NCBI GenBank assembly: GCA_021390615.1
Contig: JAJEJU010000020.1
Span: forward strand, 62,001-126,000
Direction of reading: 5' to 3'
Source of the DNA: Rhodanobacteraceae bacterium ZG21-1
GTDB taxonomy: Bacteria > Pseudomonadota > Gammaproteobacteria > Xanthomonadales > Rhodanobacteraceae
Length of the DNA stretch: 64,000 bases
Shown here: positions 8,557-18,830 of the stretch, one piece after another
Layout: the number at the start of each line of letters is the position of its first letter
Position numbering within the stretch: the stretch's first letter is position 1
Translations under genes and position numbers: made by a program
The notes under the pieces: model-generated
Database searches by the model: none
What the model was told of the DNA's origin: nothing
Seen by the model: only the letters and a program-made list of their open reading frames with translations

Positions 8557-9647
8557 GCCCGGCGCAGCTGCAGACCATCGAAGTAGCGATCGGCGAGCGC
8601 GCCTATCCGGTATGGATCGGCCGCGGCCTGCTCGCCGACCACGCACGCTGGCGTGCGCGCCTGCGCGGCCGGCACGCGCTGGTGATCAGCAACACCACGG
8701 TGGCGCCGCTGTATTTATCGCAGCTAGGCGTCGGCCTCGACGGCCTGCGCTGGTCCTCGTTCCTGCTCGATGACGGTGAAGCGCACAAGAGCTTCGCCAA
8801 CGTAGAGCGCGCGCTGCAGGCGCTGGCCGAGCTGGGCGCCACCCGCGACGCCTGCGTGGTGGCGTTGGGCGGCGGTGTGGTCGGCGACCTGGCCGGCTTC
8901 ACCGCGGCCTGCTGGATGCGCGGCATCGACTTCGTGCAGATGCCCACCACCTTGCTGGCGATGGTCGATTCCTCGGTCGGCGGCAAGACCGGAGTGAACC
9001 TTCCGGCCGGCAAGAACCTGGTCGGCGCCTTTCACCAGCCACGCGCGGTGGCGGCCGACATCGACACGCTGGACAGCCTGCCCGCGCGCGAATACCGCGC
9101 CGGGCTGGCCGAAGTGGTGAAGGGCGCGGCGATCGGCGACCCCGCGTTCTTCGCCTGGCTGGAGCAGCACGCCGACGCCCTGCTCGCGCGCGATGACGCG
9201 CCGCTGATCGAGGCGATCGCGCGCAAGGTGCGCTACAAGGCCGGCGTGGTCGCCCGCGACGAGACCGAACGGGGCGAGCGCGCCCTGCTCAATCTCGGCC
9301 ACACCTTCGGCCATGCGCTGGAAACCGCCGGCAACTACACCGCCCTGCTGCACGGCGAAGGCGTGGCCATCGGCATGCTGCTGGCCGCGCAGTTGTCCGA
9401 GCGGCTCGGCATGAGCGGGGCCGGCGACAGCGAGCGTCTGCGCCGGCTGCTGGAACGACTCGGCCTGCCCACCGCCGTGCCCGCCGGCATGGACCCGCAA
9501 CGCCTGCTGGAACTGATGCGGCTGGACAAGAAGAACACCGCAGGCAGCCTGCGCCTGATCCTGTGGCGCGGCATCGGTCGCGCCGAGATCGTCGCCGGGG
9601 TGGCCGAAACGGATGTGCTGGCCGTGCTGCGCGCCGCCGTCGGCTGA
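8553..9647 (+). CDS. aroB: 3-dehydroquinate synthase
   Basis: NAD- and metal-dependent cyclisation of DAHP to 3-dehydroquinate. The 364-residue product carries [57 protein letters not shown] and the zinc-binding [11 protein letters not shown] segment. The longer open frame extends upstream, but the ATG at 8553, overlapping the aroK stop, is clearly the start by homology and coupling. Confidence 0.96.
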   Translation: MSPAQLQTIEVAIGERAYPVWIGRGLLADHARWRARLRGRHALVISNTTVAPLYLSQLGVGLDGLRWSSFLLDDGEAHKSFANVERALQALAELGATRDACVVALGGGVVGDLAGFTAACWMRGIDFVQMPTTLLAMVDSSVGGKTGVNLPAGKNLVGAFHQPRAVAADIDTLDSLPAREYRAGLAEVVKGAAIGDPAFFAWLEQHADALLARDDAPLIEAIARKVRYKAGVVARDETERGERALLNLGHTFGHALETAGNYTALLHGEGVAIGMLLAAQLSERLGMSGAGDSERLRRLLERLGLPTAVPAGMDPQRLLELMRLDKKNTAGSLRLILWRGIGRAEIVAGVAETDVLAVLRAAVG

Positions 9648-9858
9648 TCGTCGGCCGCCACTGCCGCCCGCGATCGGGCCAGCCCGGTCGCGATCGCCCA
9701 TGGCTTTTGCCCGACCGGCGCCGAAGCTGACGTGCGCGCCTTTCCGCCGCCCGGTGCGACGGCATGACGCCTGTCACCGCATCCGGCTGATAAGCCGCAG
9801 TGCAGCCGCGTCGCCGAACGGACCATGCTCGACGGCAAGCCTTTTAGGGATGGCCGCC

Positions 9859-10452
9859 ATGACTATTGCCGCTTCGTCTTCGCTCCCAAGTGCCTCGACC
9901 TTGCGCAGCCGCGCCGCCGGCATGTTCGCCTGCGCCGGCTTCGGCAGCTTCTGGGCCATGACCGCGCTGACCAACCTGCCCGCCAGCCTGAGGGGACCCG
10001 GCTATGCCATCACCGGCGCCGCCTCGCTCGCCTTGCTGGCGGCGGGCATCGGCCTGCTCCGCGACGCACGGCACGCGCCGCCGCCGGATGCTGCCGGCGC
10101 GGCCGCGCGGCGACGCACCGCACGCGACTTTCTGCTGATCTTCGTCGCCGAGATCGTCGCGATGAATATCGCCGCCCAGCTGCTGGCCGGATCGCACATG
10201 GCCTACCTGATGCCGGTGATCGCCATCATCGTCGGCATCCATTTCTACCCGCTCGCCGGCCTGCTGCGCTCGCCGCACTACCGCATCACCGCCGGCGTGA
10301 TGAGCCTGGCCGGCGTCCTGGGCATCGCCGCGATCGCCGCCGGCGGTAACCTGGCCGCCTGCCAGGCACTGGTCGACTTCAGCTGCGCAGTCGCTTTATG
10401 GGTCAGCGGCCTGGTGTCCTGGCGCCGCGCGCTGCAGACACGGCGCGCCTGA
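9859..10452 (+). CDS. Hypothetical multi-span membrane protein
   Basis: I do not recognise a named family. The 197-residue product has about six hydrophobic segments, including AGMFACAGFGSFWAMTAL, AASLALLAAGIGLL, FLLIFVAEIVAMNIAAQLL, LMPVIAIIVGIHFYPLAGLL, MSLAGVLGIAAIAAGG and VALWVSGLVSW, with an Arg-rich loop (ARRRTARDF). The start at 9859 has AGGGA eight bases upstream; 9850 is an in-frame alternative. It sits alone between aroB and the WGR gene. Confidence 0.7.
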   Translation: MTIAASSSLPSASTLRSRAAGMFACAGFGSFWAMTALTNLPASLRGPGYAITGAASLALLAAGIGLLRDARHAPPPDAAGAAARRRTARDFLLIFVAEIVAMNIAAQLLAGSHMAYLMPVIAIIVGIHFYPLAGLLRSPHYRITAGVMSLAGVLGIAAIAAGGNLAACQALVDFSCAVALWVSGLVSWRRALQTRRA

Positions 10453-10547
10453 GCGCGACTCGCTGCGCAGCGCACGTCTCGCCAAGCCCGCGCCGGGCCT
10501 TCTAGAATGAGCGGTCTGCGGCTGCCTGCCGCTCCATCGCGGATACC

Positions 10548-10808
10548 ATGCGTCTCTACCTGCAAACCGTGCCCGGCCCGACCGAGGCGCCCCGCTACGT
10601 CCAGATCGTGCTCGAGCAGGATCTGCTGGGCGGCTGGACGCTGTACCGGGAGTCCGGCGTGCAGGGCGGCCGCGCCACGCTCAAGCGCGAGCAGTACATG
10701 GAGCGGGACGACGCCATCCATGCGCTGGAAAACGCCCGCGACGCCCAGCTCAAGCGCGGCTACCGCCTGATGTTCAGCCAGGGCCTCGACGGCCCGCATG
10801 CGCGCTAG
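10548..10808 (+). CDS. WGR domain protein
   Basis: An 86-residue protein that is essentially a single WGR domain: RYVQIVLEQDLLGGWTLYRESGVQGGRATLKREQY, then ALENARDAQLKRGYRL. The WGR fold occurs in PARPs and in short stand-alone bacterial proteins, where it is presumed to bind nucleic acid. A TAGAAT -10-like box at 10503-10508 precedes it. hemE follows in the same direction after 36 bases. Confidence 0.75.
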   Translation: MRLYLQTVPGPTEAPRYVQIVLEQDLLGGWTLYRESGVQGGRATLKREQYMERDDAIHALENARDAQLKRGYRLMFSQGLDGPHAR

Positions 10809-10844
10809 CCCATCGCGGCCGCCTGTCCGACCCACGCCTCTCTC

Positions 10845-11927
10845 ATGTCCGATACCCTGAAGAACGACCGTTTCCTGCGCGCCCTGCGCCGCCAGCCCAC
10901 CGACACCACGCCGATCTGGGTGATGCGCCAGGCCGGACGCTACCTCCCCGAATACCGCGCCACGCGCGAGCGTGCCGGCAGCTTCATGGCGCTGGCGCAG
11001 CATCCCGAGCTGGCCTGCGAAGTGACCCTGCAGCCGCTGGAGCGCTTCGAGCTCGACGCCGCGATCCTGTTCTCCGACATCCTCACCATTCCCGATGCGA
11101 TGGGCCTGGGGCTGAGCTTCGCCCAGGGCGAAGGCCCGCAGTTCGCGCACCCGGTGCGCAGCGCCGCCGATGTGGCGAAGCTGGCCGTACCCGACATGGA
11201 CGGCGGCTTGCGCTATGTGATGGATGCGGTGCGACTGGTGCGCAAGCAGTTGGCCGACCGCGTGCCGCTGATCGGCTTTTCCGGCAGCCCGTGGACGTTG
11301 GCCTGTTACATGGTCGAGGGCCACGGCTCGCGCGACTTCGCCACGCTGAAGGCGATGTGCTGGAACGATCCGGCGCTGGCTCATCGCCTGCTCGACACGC
11401 TGGCGCAGTCGGTCGCGGCTTATCTCGCCGCGCAGGCCGCCGCCGGCGCGCAGGCGCTGATGGTGTTCGATACCTGGGGCGGCCTGCTCGCGCCCGCCGC
11501 GTTCAAGGAATTTTCGCTGCGCTATCTGGCCCAGGTGGTCGCCGCGCTGCAGGCCGACGCGCATGCGCGCGAGTTGCCGGTGATCCTGTTCTCCAAGGGC
11601 GCCGGCCGACATCTCGGCGCGCTCGCCGACACCGGCTGCGCCGGCCTGGGCGTGGACTGGACCATCGACCTGGACGATGCGCGCCGCGCCGTCGCCGGCC
11701 GCGTCGCGTTGCAGGGCAATCTCGACCCGGCCGTGCTGCTGTCCACGCCCGAGGTGATCCGCCGCGAGGCGCGCGCGGTGATGGACAGCTACGGCAACCA
11801 TCCCGGCCACGTCTTCAATCTCGGCCATGGGATCACGCCCGAGGTCGATCCCGAACACCTGCGCGTACTGGTGGACGAAGTGCATGCCTACGGCCGCGCG
11901 ATGCGCGAGGCGGCGTCGACGCGCTGA
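10845..11927 (+). CDS. hemE: Uroporphyrinogen decarboxylase
   Basis: Heme-pathway enzyme converting uroporphyrinogen III to coproporphyrinogen III in the cytoplasm. The 360-residue product has the N-terminal signature [53 protein letters not shown], and [11 protein letters not shown], with [19 protein letters not shown] at the C-terminus. Length and motifs are complete. Confidence 0.96.
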   Translation: MSDTLKNDRFLRALRRQPTDTTPIWVMRQAGRYLPEYRATRERAGSFMALAQHPELACEVTLQPLERFELDAAILFSDILTIPDAMGLGLSFAQGEGPQFAHPVRSAADVAKLAVPDMDGGLRYVMDAVRLVRKQLADRVPLIGFSGSPWTLACYMVEGHGSRDFATLKAMCWNDPALAHRLLDTLAQSVAAYLAAQAAAGAQALMVFDTWGGLLAPAAFKEFSLRYLAQVVAALQADAHARELPVILFSKGAGRHLGALADTGCAGLGVDWTIDLDDARRAVAGRVALQGNLDPAVLLSTPEVIRREARAVMDSYGNHPGHVFNLGHGITPEVDPEHLRVLVDEVHAYGRAMREAASTR

Positions 11928-12345
11928 GCCGGCGTTCGCGGCGGCATGGCCGCGGCCTCGCCGCCCGCAGGCAGGGACTGGCCGATCGCCGAGTCGCGAC
12001 AATGCATCCGGCTCGCCGACGGGCAAGGTGGCCGCGCGCGGCTTTCGCCGACACTTCGCAGCCGATCTGGCCGCATCCCAGCCATTCGCTGCCTGGTTGT
12101 TCGCCCCTTGCATCTGCAACGCCGGTCAGCCATGGCGCGTCGACCGCCGCAAGCACTCGTTGCGACATCGCCATCGGGACCAGGCAGCCCCACCCTTCGA
12201 TGCGGCACGCAGCCATGCCCTCGCGCACGGCAATCATGCGGCGCCCGCATCCCCGACTATCGTGAGAATTTGCCGAACCTGCGCGGCTCGCGGCATGATC
12301 CGTCAGGGGACATCAGCCGCCGACGGCTCGGCAGAGGGAACCAGC
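11928..12345. other. 418-base intergenic stretch, no gene seen
   Basis: Between hemE and the DUF4328 gene, reading frames are only GC-driven shadows with no family resemblance. The last 15 bases carry the ribosome-binding site (AGAGGGAA) for the downstream gene. I see no tRNA, strong hairpin or repeat. Confidence 0.5.
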
Positions 12346-13113
12346 ATGGACTCGGAAAATCCGTATCGCGCGCCGGACAGCGGCTTGGTCGACGGGCCTG
12401 CGCCGAAGGGGCGCAGCTACGTTTTTCGCTCGCCGCAGGCATTGAGCCGCGTCACCGCCGGCCTGCTGATCGCCGGCATCGTGCTGACCGTGTTGACCAT
12501 CGTAGTCATGGCGATGCTGCAGCAGGCGCTGCAGCACGCGGTCAATCACGACCTCGCGCAAGCCGAGCTTGCCGCCGCCCTGAAGAGCCGGGGCGCCACG
12601 CAGACGCTGCTGGCCGGGCTGGAAGGATTGGTGTTGATCGCCACCTATGTCGTCGCCGGCATGTGGATCTACCGCGTCGGCTGCAATGCGCGCGCGCTCG
12701 GCGCCAAGGGCATCGACGACAGCCCGGGCTGGGCAGTGGGCTGGTATTTCATTCCCTTCATGAATCTGGTGCGGCCGTTCCGCGCCATGAACCAGATCTG
12801 GCTGGCCAGCGCGGAGCCCGCACGCTGGAGCTCGATGTCGACCCCGATCTTTCTGCGCTTCTGGTGGGCTTTCTGGCTGATCGCCAACGTGCTCGGAGGC
12901 TTCGTCACGCGCATGCCGGCCGAGCAAAACGATGCGGCGGGGCTGGTCCAGCTGCAGTCGATGCTGATCGTCAGCGAAACTGCCGACATGGTGGCGAAGA
13001 TCTTCTTCCTGGTGGTGGTGCTGCGCCTTACGCGCAGCCAGATCGATCAGCACGACCGCGGGCCGGCATCGCCACGACGGCTGGAGCCGAATTTTCCGCC
13101 GCTGTCGTCCTGA
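12346..13113 (+). CDS. DUF4328 domain membrane protein
   Basis: A 255-residue protein beginning MDSENPYRAPDSGLVDG, a N(P)YxxP leader common in such proteins. It continues with membrane spans at about residues 38-60 and 85-105, then the DUF4328 signature IYRVGCNARALGAKGIDDSPGWAVGWYFIPFMNLVRPFRAMNQIW, and two further spans (FLRFWWAFWLIANVLGGF and VAKIFFLVVVLRL). Function is unknown. The start at 12346 follows AGAGGGA; the frame is open far upstream but not protein-like there. Confidence 0.82.
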   Translation: MDSENPYRAPDSGLVDGPAPKGRSYVFRSPQALSRVTAGLLIAGIVLTVLTIVVMAMLQQALQHAVNHDLAQAELAAALKSRGATQTLLAGLEGLVLIATYVVAGMWIYRVGCNARALGAKGIDDSPGWAVGWYFIPFMNLVRPFRAMNQIWLASAEPARWSSMSTPIFLRFWWAFWLIANVLGGFVTRMPAEQNDAAGLVQLQSMLIVSETADMVAKIFFLVVVLRLTRSQIDQHDRGPASPRRLEPNFPPLSS

Positions 13114-13164
13114 ACATCAGGCGTCGCGAACGCAGGCCCGAGGCGACCGCGCGCGCCTCTCGGC

Positions 13165-14190
13165 TCAAAGCCCGTTGACGCTCTGCGCGTTGCCCTTCAT
13201 CGCCGAGCGCCATAGCGGGAACGGCGCCTGCGAGCCGCCGTCGCGCGTCCATACGGCCACATAGTCGACGATCATCGGATGCCCCGGCTCGGTCGCCGGC
13301 GAGGGCGTGTGGAAACCGGCCAGGGTGTCGGCGAAACCGCCGCCCATGGCCACGTTGAGCAGCAGGAAATAGCCGCCGTGGCTGGTCATGTCGTCCCAGG
13401 TGTCCTGCGGCAGCTGGTCCTGGACGACCCGGTTGAGCGGATGGCCGTCGACGTACCAGCGCAGCTCCGCCGGCGCCACGCTGCGGTCCCATTCGAAGGT
13501 GTAGATGTGGAAAGCCGCCTGGCAGCCGACGCCGGGACAGATCAGCTTGGCCGCGATGCCGCGGGGTTCGTGGCACGGCCCCAGCGGATAGATGCCGCAA
13601 TGCAGGGTGCCCCACACGCCATTGCTGCCGTTGATGCTCTCCATGATGTCGAACTCGCCCATCTGCGGCCATTCCACGCTGCTGCGATAAGGCGCGCCCA
13701 GCGCCCAGAACGCCGGCCAGTAGCCCTGCGCCGCCGCGCCGGTCACGGCGGGAATCTGGATGCGCGCCTCGATGCGCAGCACGCCGCCCTCCGGCGCCTT
13801 GAAATCGTCCCGGTTGCTCTCGATGCGCGCCGAGGTCCAGTTGCCTTCGGCATCGCGGCGCGGGGTGATCAGCAGGTGGCCGTGGCCGTCCAGGCTGATG
13901 TTGGCGGGATCGGCCGTGTAGGTTTCGACTTCCAGCGTGCCCCAGTGCGGCGGGCCGCCGGGATAGCGCTGCCCGAGGTCGAAGCGCCACTTGCTTCGGT
14001 CCGGCAGGCTGCCGGCCGGGCCGCTGAAGTCATCGTCGAAGCGCAGTACCCAGCCGCCTGGCGCGGTCGGGATGGTGCTATGGACGACATCGTGGAAGGT
14101 CATGCCGGCGACGGAGATCAGCGAGGCGGCGAGCACCGCGGAAACCAGCAGCCAGGCCCAACGCATCAAACCTTTTTTGTTTGGCTCCAT
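13165..14190 (-). CDS. Glycoside hydrolase family 16 protein, exported or membrane-anchored
   Basis: Predicted beta-1,3- or mixed-linkage beta-glucan hydrolase. The 341-residue product has an N-terminal hydrophobic signal/anchor (MRWAWLLVSAVLAASLISVAG, positions 8-28), then a GH16 jelly roll. The catalytic EFDIME motif is at residues 179-184, with Glu179 as nucleophile and Glu184 as acid/base, within WPQMGEFDIMESINGSNGVWGTLHCG. FHIYTFEWDRSVAPAELRWYVDG is also typical. Starts at 14190 (MEPNKKGLMRW) or 14169 are both possible. Convergent with the DUF4328 gene. The exact glucan substrate cannot be read from the sequence. Confidence 0.88.
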   Translation of the reverse strand: MEPNKKGLMRWAWLLVSAVLAASLISVAGMTFHDVVHSTIPTAPGGWVLRFDDDFSGPAGSLPDRSKWRFDLGQRYPGGPPHWGTLEVETYTADPANISLDGHGHLLITPRRDAEGNWTSARIESNRDDFKAPEGGVLRIEARIQIPAVTGAAAQGYWPAFWALGAPYRSSVEWPQMGEFDIMESINGSNGVWGTLHCGIYPLGPCHEPRGIAAKLICPGVGCQAAFHIYTFEWDRSVAPAELRWYVDGHPLNRVVQDQLPQDTWDDMTSHGGYFLLLNVAMGGGFADTLAGFHTPSPATEPGHPMIVDYVAVWTRDGGSQAPFPLWRSAMKGNAQSVNGL

Positions 14191-14528
14191 CCCGGACGCT
14201 CCCAACGCTTGGATCCCCCTGTGCTCAGTCTCCGCGCCCATGCGGCACAGGCCATTATTGCCTGCTTGGCCGCGCCAGCACAGCTCTGCGACCGCTGGCA
14301 GGGCCGAAATGCGCCCTGCCGCCGTGCATGTGCGGCACCGCCATACCGCGTGCGGCGCCCGTCCGACGGCCATGGGGCACGCTGCCGGCGCAGCGCGCCC
14401 CGCACACGCCACAGCATGCATCGACAGCTCCGGCCGGCTGCCGCCGCTTTGGCGACAGGCCGCGCCGCCACGTACAATCGAGGCTTTCCACTATTGACCG
14501 CATGCCTCCGGGCGTGCCGTGAGCGTTC
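14191..14528. other. Divergent intergenic stretch between GH16 gene and valS
   Basis: 338 bases with no gene. The right part holds a plausible valS promoter (next entry). The left part would hold the GH16 promoter, but I cannot point to convincing boxes. Confidence 0.5.
14449..14478 (+). promoter_or_regulatory. Likely sigma-70 promoter of valS
   Basis: TTGGCG at 14449-14454, an 18-base spacer and TACAAT at 14473-14478, about 50 bases ahead of the valS ATG. The -10 box matches five of six consensus positions; the -35 is weaker. Confidence 0.45.
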
Positions 14529-17381
14529 ATGGACAAGAGTTTCGAGCCCAGCCAGATCGAATCCAAGTGGTACGACCGCTGGGAAGCGGACAACGCCTTC
14601 AAGCCCTCGGGCCACGGCGATCCCTACTGCATCCTGCTGCCGCCGCCCAACGTCACCGGCACCCTGCACATGGGCCATGCGTTCCAGCAGACCGTGATGG
14701 ACATGCTGGTGCGCTACCAGCGCATGCGCGGCTCGAACACACTGTGGCAGGTAGGCACCGACCACGCCGGCATCGCCACCCAGAAGATCGTGGAGAACCA
14801 GCTGGCCGCCGAGGGCAAGTCACGCCACGACCTGGGCCGCGCGCCCTTCGTCGAGCGGGTGTGGCAATGGAAGGAAGAATCCGGCTCCATCATCACCCGC
14901 CAGATGCGCCGCCTCGGCGTCGCCGCGGACTGGTCGCGCGAGCGCTTCACCATGGACGAAGGCCTCTCGGCCGCGGTGCGCAAGGTGTTCGTGAGCTGGT
15001 ATCGCGACGGCCTGATCTACCGCGGCAACCGCCTGGTGAACTGGGACCCGGTGCTGGGCACCGCGGTGTCGGACCTGGAAGTGAACAACGTCGAGCGCGA
15101 CGGCCATCTGTGGTCGATCCGTTATCCGGTAGCCAACCCGGACGGGACCGACGGCGACGAAAGCCTGGTGGTCGCCACCACGCGTCCGGAAACCATGCTG
15201 GGCGACGTCGCGGTGGCGGTGCATCCGGACGACGAGCGCTATCGCCACCTGGTCGGCAAGAGCTTGAAGCTGCCGCTGAGCGGGCGCGAAATCCCGGTGA
15301 TCGCCGATGACTACGTCGACAAGGACTTCGGCACCGGCTGCGTGAAGATCACCCCTGCGCACGACTTCAACGACTACGCGGTGGGTCAGCGGCATCGGCT
15401 GGCGCCGATCAACATCTTCACCCTGGACGCCAAGGTCAACGACAACGCCCCGGCGAAATACCGCGGCCTTGATCGTTACGAGGCGCGCAAGCTGGTGCTG
15501 GCCGATCTCGAAGCCGCCGGCCTGCTGGTCGAGACCAAGCCGCACAAACTGCAGGTGCCGGTGAGCGAGCGCTCCGACGCGGTGATCGAGCCGATGCTCA
15601 CCGACCAGTGGTTCATCGACCTCACCAGCGACACGCTGAAGGACGGCCGCCCCGGCGGGCGCCGCGCGATCACCGAGCCTGCGCTGGACGCGGTGCGTTC
15701 GGGCGCGATCAAGTTCGTGCCGGAAAACTGGTCGACCACCTATGTGCAGTGGCTGGAGAACATCCAGGACTGGTGCATCAGCCGCCAGCTGTGGTGGGGC
15801 CATCGCATTCCCGCCTGGTACGACGAGGCCGGCAACATCTTCGTCGGCGAGGACGAGGTCGACGCGCGCGCGCATGCCGCCGTGGCGCCGGTGGGCGCGC
15901 TGCGCCAGGACGAGGATGTGCTGGACACCTGGTTCAGTTCGGCGCTGTGGCCGTTCTCCACCCTGGGCTGGCCGGCCGGCGGCCCGGTGCAGAACGAGCG
16001 CGGCGAGGTGGTCGCCGACTGGAGCCGCGACCACGTCTTCCTGCCCAGCGCGGTGCTGGTCACCGGCTTCGACATCATCTTCTTCTGGGTCGCCCGCATG
16101 GTGATGGCGACCAAGTACTTCACCGGGCAGGTGCCGTTCCGCGAGGTCTACATCAACGCCCTGGTGCGCGACAGCGAAGGCCAGAAGATGTCCAAGTCCA
16201 AGGGCAACACCCTGGACCCGCTGGACCTGATCGACGGCATCGCGCTGCCGCCGCTGCTGGAGAAATCCACCCGCTCGCTGCTGCTGCCGCAGGCGCGCGA
16301 GAAGGTGGAGAAATACGTGCGCAAGCACTATCCCGAGGGCATCCCGGCGATCGGCACCGATGCGCTGCGCTTCACCTTCGCTGCGCTGGCCAGCTACAGC
16401 CGCACGATCAACTTCGACATCAAGCGCGCCGAAGGCTACAAGGCGTTCTGCAACAAGCTGTGGAACGCCGCGCGCTTCGTGCTGATGAACCTGCCCGAGG
16501 GTCCGGTGACGGCCGTCGCCGGAGCGCCGGCCACCGAGGCCGAGCGCTGGATCCTCACCCGCCTGCAGCAGACCCTCGGCGAAGTCGAGCAGCACTTCGC
16601 CAGCTATCGCTTCGACCTGCTGGCGCAGGCGCTCTACGAATTCGTCTGGAACGAATACTGCGACTGGTTCCTGGAGCTGTCCAAGCCGGCGCTCAACGGC
16701 GGCGACGAAGCGGCCGCAGCCTCTACCCGGCACACCTTGCTGGTGGTGCTGGAAACCGTGCTGCGCGCGCTGCATCCGATCGTGCCGTTCATCACCGAGG
16801 AAATCTGGCAGTCGGTGGCGCCGCGCCTGAGCCTGACCGAAACCAGCCTAATGCAGCGGCCGTGGCCGCAGGTCGCCGAGATCGCCTCCGACGAGGCCGC
16901 CACGGCGGAGATCGAGTGGTTCAAGAGCGTACTCGGCGGCATTCGCCGGATCCGTTCGGAAATGAATATTCCGCCGGGCAAGACCATTCCGCTGCTGCTG
17001 GCAGGCGGCGACAACAGCGATCGCATACTCGTGACCAAGTTCGAAAGCCAGATCGGCTTTCTCGCCCGCGTGGACGCACCACGCTGGCTTGCAGGCGATG
17101 CGGAGGAACCGGCGTCCGCCGCGGCTTCGGTCGGCAAACTGCGCGTGCTGATTCCACTCGAAGGCTTGATCGACATCGGGGCCGAGAAGCTCCGGCTTGG
17201 CAAGGAGGTCGAGCGTATCCAGCGCGAGTACGACAAGAGCTCGAAAAAACTCCACAACGAGGAGTTCTGCCGGAACGCTCCCCCCGAAGTCGTCGATCAG
17301 GAATTGAAGCGCAAAGAGGATTGGGCTATTCAACTGGCTGCTCTGAGTGAACAGCTGTTGAAGCTCCACAAAGTGATCTAA
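14529..17381 (+). CDS. valS: Valyl-tRNA synthetase
   Basis: Class I synthetase charging tRNA-Val. The 950-residue product has the HIGH-type motif [14 protein letters not shown] near residues 39-52, the editing (CP1) domain with [21 protein letters not shown], the KMSKS loop ([14 protein letters not shown], about residue 553), an anticodon-binding domain and a C-terminal coiled coil ([23 protein letters not shown]). Complete. The start is ATG at 14529. Confidence 0.97.
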   Translation: MDKSFEPSQIESKWYDRWEADNAFKPSGHGDPYCILLPPPNVTGTLHMGHAFQQTVMDMLVRYQRMRGSNTLWQVGTDHAGIATQKIVENQLAAEGKSRHDLGRAPFVERVWQWKEESGSIITRQMRRLGVAADWSRERFTMDEGLSAAVRKVFVSWYRDGLIYRGNRLVNWDPVLGTAVSDLEVNNVERDGHLWSIRYPVANPDGTDGDESLVVATTRPETMLGDVAVAVHPDDERYRHLVGKSLKLPLSGREIPVIADDYVDKDFGTGCVKITPAHDFNDYAVGQRHRLAPINIFTLDAKVNDNAPAKYRGLDRYEARKLVLADLEAAGLLVETKPHKLQVPVSERSDAVIEPMLTDQWFIDLTSDTLKDGRPGGRRAITEPALDAVRSGAIKFVPENWSTTYVQWLENIQDWCISRQLWWGHRIPAWYDEAGNIFVGEDEVDARAHAAVAPVGALRQDEDVLDTWFSSALWPFSTLGWPAGGPVQNERGEVVADWSRDHVFLPSAVLVTGFDIIFFWVARMVMATKYFTGQVPFREVYINALVRDSEGQKMSKSKGNTLDPLDLIDGIALPPLLEKSTRSLLLPQAREKVEKYVRKHYPEGIPAIGTDALRFTFAALASYSRTINFDIKRAEGYKAFCNKLWNAARFVLMNLPEGPVTAVAGAPATEAERWILTRLQQTLGEVEQHFASYRFDLLAQALYEFVWNEYCDWFLELSKPALNGGDEAAAASTRHTLLVVLETVLRALHPIVPFITEEIWQSVAPRLSLTETSLMQRPWPQVAEIASDEAATAEIEWFKSVLGGIRRIRSEMNIPPGKTIPLLLAGGDNSDRILVTKFESQIGFLARVDAPRWLAGDAEEPASAAASVGKLRVLIPLEGLIDIGAEKLRLGKEVERIQREYDKSSKKLHNEEFCRNAPPEVVDQELKRKEDWAIQLAALSEQLLKLHKVI

Positions 17382-17450
17382 ACACCGCAGCCGCAGACGC
17401 CTGAAACGCATCTGGCTATGCTCCGATCGAACGACCCATCAGGTGACGCC

Positions 17451-17798
17451 ATGACCCGATCCGCCAAGACCCTGCTGCTCGCCGCCGCCACGCTCGGCCT
17501 CGCGGCCTGCGGCCATTCCGCCAGCCAGCACGAAGGCAACGGCGCCACGCCGTTGCGCAGCTATACCGCCAGCGACAATTCGCTGGTGCTCGCCTGCGGC
17601 AGCAAGGCCTTCGACTTCAAGTCGGTGGTGCGCATCGGCGAACCCTTCGCCAGCGCCAAGCTGTTCCCCGACGGCACCTGGGAACTGGCGACCTCGGACA
17701 GCTCGTCGCCGGACGCGGTGCGCTACTACGCGCAGCAGCGCGGCGAAAGCTGCCAGGTGATTACCTCCAGCCAGTGGCAGAAGCAGGGCGGCAACTGA
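17451..17798 (+). CDS. Small predicted lipoprotein, function unknown
   Basis: A 115-residue protein with a lipoprotein signal peptide (MTRSAKTLLLAAATLGLAACGH; lipobox LAAC). The mature part is short and hydrophilic, with VLACGSKAFDFKSVVRIGEPFASAKLFPDG and a second cysteine pair candidate (Cys in LACGS and ESCQV). No family recognised. RBS AGGTGA precedes the ATG at 17451. It follows valS in the same direction. Confidence 0.7.
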   Translation: MTRSAKTLLLAAATLGLAACGHSASQHEGNGATPLRSYTASDNSLVLACGSKAFDFKSVVRIGEPFASAKLFPDGTWELATSDSSSPDAVRYYAQQRGESCQVITSSQWQKQGGN

Positions 17799-17818
17799 GT
17801 CGCACACGATCCCGCCGC

Positions 17819-17836
17819 GCCGGCCGCATGGCCGGC
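17819..17836. terminator. Hairpin between convergent genes
   Basis: GCCGGCC-GCAT-GGCCGGC, a perfect 7-bp stem with a four-base loop, lies between the stops of the lipoprotein gene and rimI. There is no T-run, so intrinsic termination is only possible. Confidence 0.4.
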
Positions 17837-17859
17837 CGGCGTGACGGCAAACCCCGCCG

Positions 17860-18330
17860 CTAGCGCGCGCTGAGTTCCAGCGCCATCACGATGGCGTCTT
17901 CGCGGCCGTCGCGCGCCGGGTAGTAGCGCGGGCGCCGGCCGATCTCGACGAAACCGATCGACGCGTAAAGCGTCTGCGCCACCGGATTGGACGGCCGCAC
18001 TTCGAGGAATACGCGGTGCGCGCCGTTCCAGCGCGCGACGTCGAGCAGGCGCCGCAGCAGATGCCGGCCCAGCCCCTCGCCGCGCCGCGCCGGATCGATG
18101 CAGATGTTCAACACATGCGCCTCGCCGGCGGCCACTGAGAGAATGCCGTAGCCGGCCAGCTGGCCGTCGGCCCACAGCGTCCAGCACGGATGGCCGGCGC
18201 GCAGGCAGTCGCCGAAGATGCCTTCGGTCCAGGGAAAATCGTAGGAAGCCTGCTCCAGCACGACCACCGCGGGCACGTCGCGCAGCTGCATCGCGCGCAT
18301 CTCGGTGGCGGGATGAGCGACCGCGACCAC
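17860..18330 (-). CDS. rimI: Ribosomal protein S18 alanine N-acetyltransferase
   Basis: GNAT enzyme acetylating the N-terminal alanine of S18. The 156-residue product contains VLEQASYDFPWTEGIFGDCLRAGHPCW, the acetyl-CoA loop ICIDPARRGEGLGRHLLRRLL, and FLEVRPSNPVAQTLYASIGFVEIGRRPRYYP, the classic RimI C-terminus. I favour the GTG at 18330, five bases after the holD stop; an ATG at 18300 is an alternative. Being directly downstream of holD matches the E. coli holD-rimI order. Confidence 0.9.
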   Translation of the reverse strand: MVAVAHPATEMRAMQLRDVPAVVVLEQASYDFPWTEGIFGDCLRAGHPCWTLWADGQLAGYGILSVAAGEAHVLNICIDPARRGEGLGRHLLRRLLDVARWNGAHRVFLEVRPSNPVAQTLYASIGFVEIGRRPRYYPARDGREDAIVMALELSAR

Positions 18331-18335
18331 GGCGC

Positions 18336-18830
18336 CTAGCCGTCCGACGAGGCCAGCGCGCGGCGCAGATGGCGCAGCGCATTCCACAGCCGCCGCTTGC
18401 CGGCCGCGTCGGCCAGCACCTGGCCGGGCACGTCGGCCAGCACGATCTGCGCGCGCTGCTGCAGCTCGACCGGCAGCTCCCGGCCCAGCGCATGCGCCTG
18501 CGCCTCGCCGAACGCCAGGTAGGCACGAGCGGAGGGCAGCGCCGCCAGTCGTCCGTCAGTCACTTCCACGCGCGCCGCGCGGGCCAGCCCCGCGCCGAAG
18601 GCGCACAGCGCGCGGCCGAGCAGGTCCAGCTCCCGCGGCATGCAGCCGCCGGGCAAGACCACCACGCAGTGCACGGCCAGGCCCTCGGGCGCGGCAGCCA
18701 TTGCCGGCGACTCCGCCGCGGCGACATCGGCAGGCTGCCCCGCCGCCGCGCCGCGCAGCGCCCAGGGCGTCAGCCCGAGCGCACGCAGCACGCGCTGGCG
18801 CTGCGCCGCAGGCGCGGGCAAGGCGCTCAC
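18336..18830 (-). CDS. holD: Probable DNA polymerase III psi subunit (HolD-like)
   Basis: A 164-residue protein resembling HolD, the psi subunit that links the clamp loader to chi and SSB. The N-terminus RQRVLRALGLTPWALR closely resembles the E. coli HolD N-terminal chi-binding segment (RRDWQLQQLGITQWSLR), and the C-terminal KRRLWNALRHLRRAL resembles the ARAALWQQI region. Position immediately before rimI supports it. The start is GTG at 18830, overlapping the pssA stop (GTGA). HolD is a fast-evolving, often unannotated gene, so the call rests on short motifs plus synteny. Confidence 0.7.
   Translation of the reverse strand: MSALPAPAAQRQRVLRALGLTPWALRGAAAGQPADVAAAESPAMAAAPEGLAVHCVVVLPGGCMPRELDLLGRALCAFGAGLARAARVEVTDGRLAALPSARAYLAFGEAQAHALGRELPVELQQRAQIVLADVPGQVLADAAGKRRLWNALRHLRRALASSDG

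Noticed and set aside
14720-15310. Extra plus-strand frames inside valS
   Set aside because: Arg/Pro-rich shadow frames within a complete synthetase gene.
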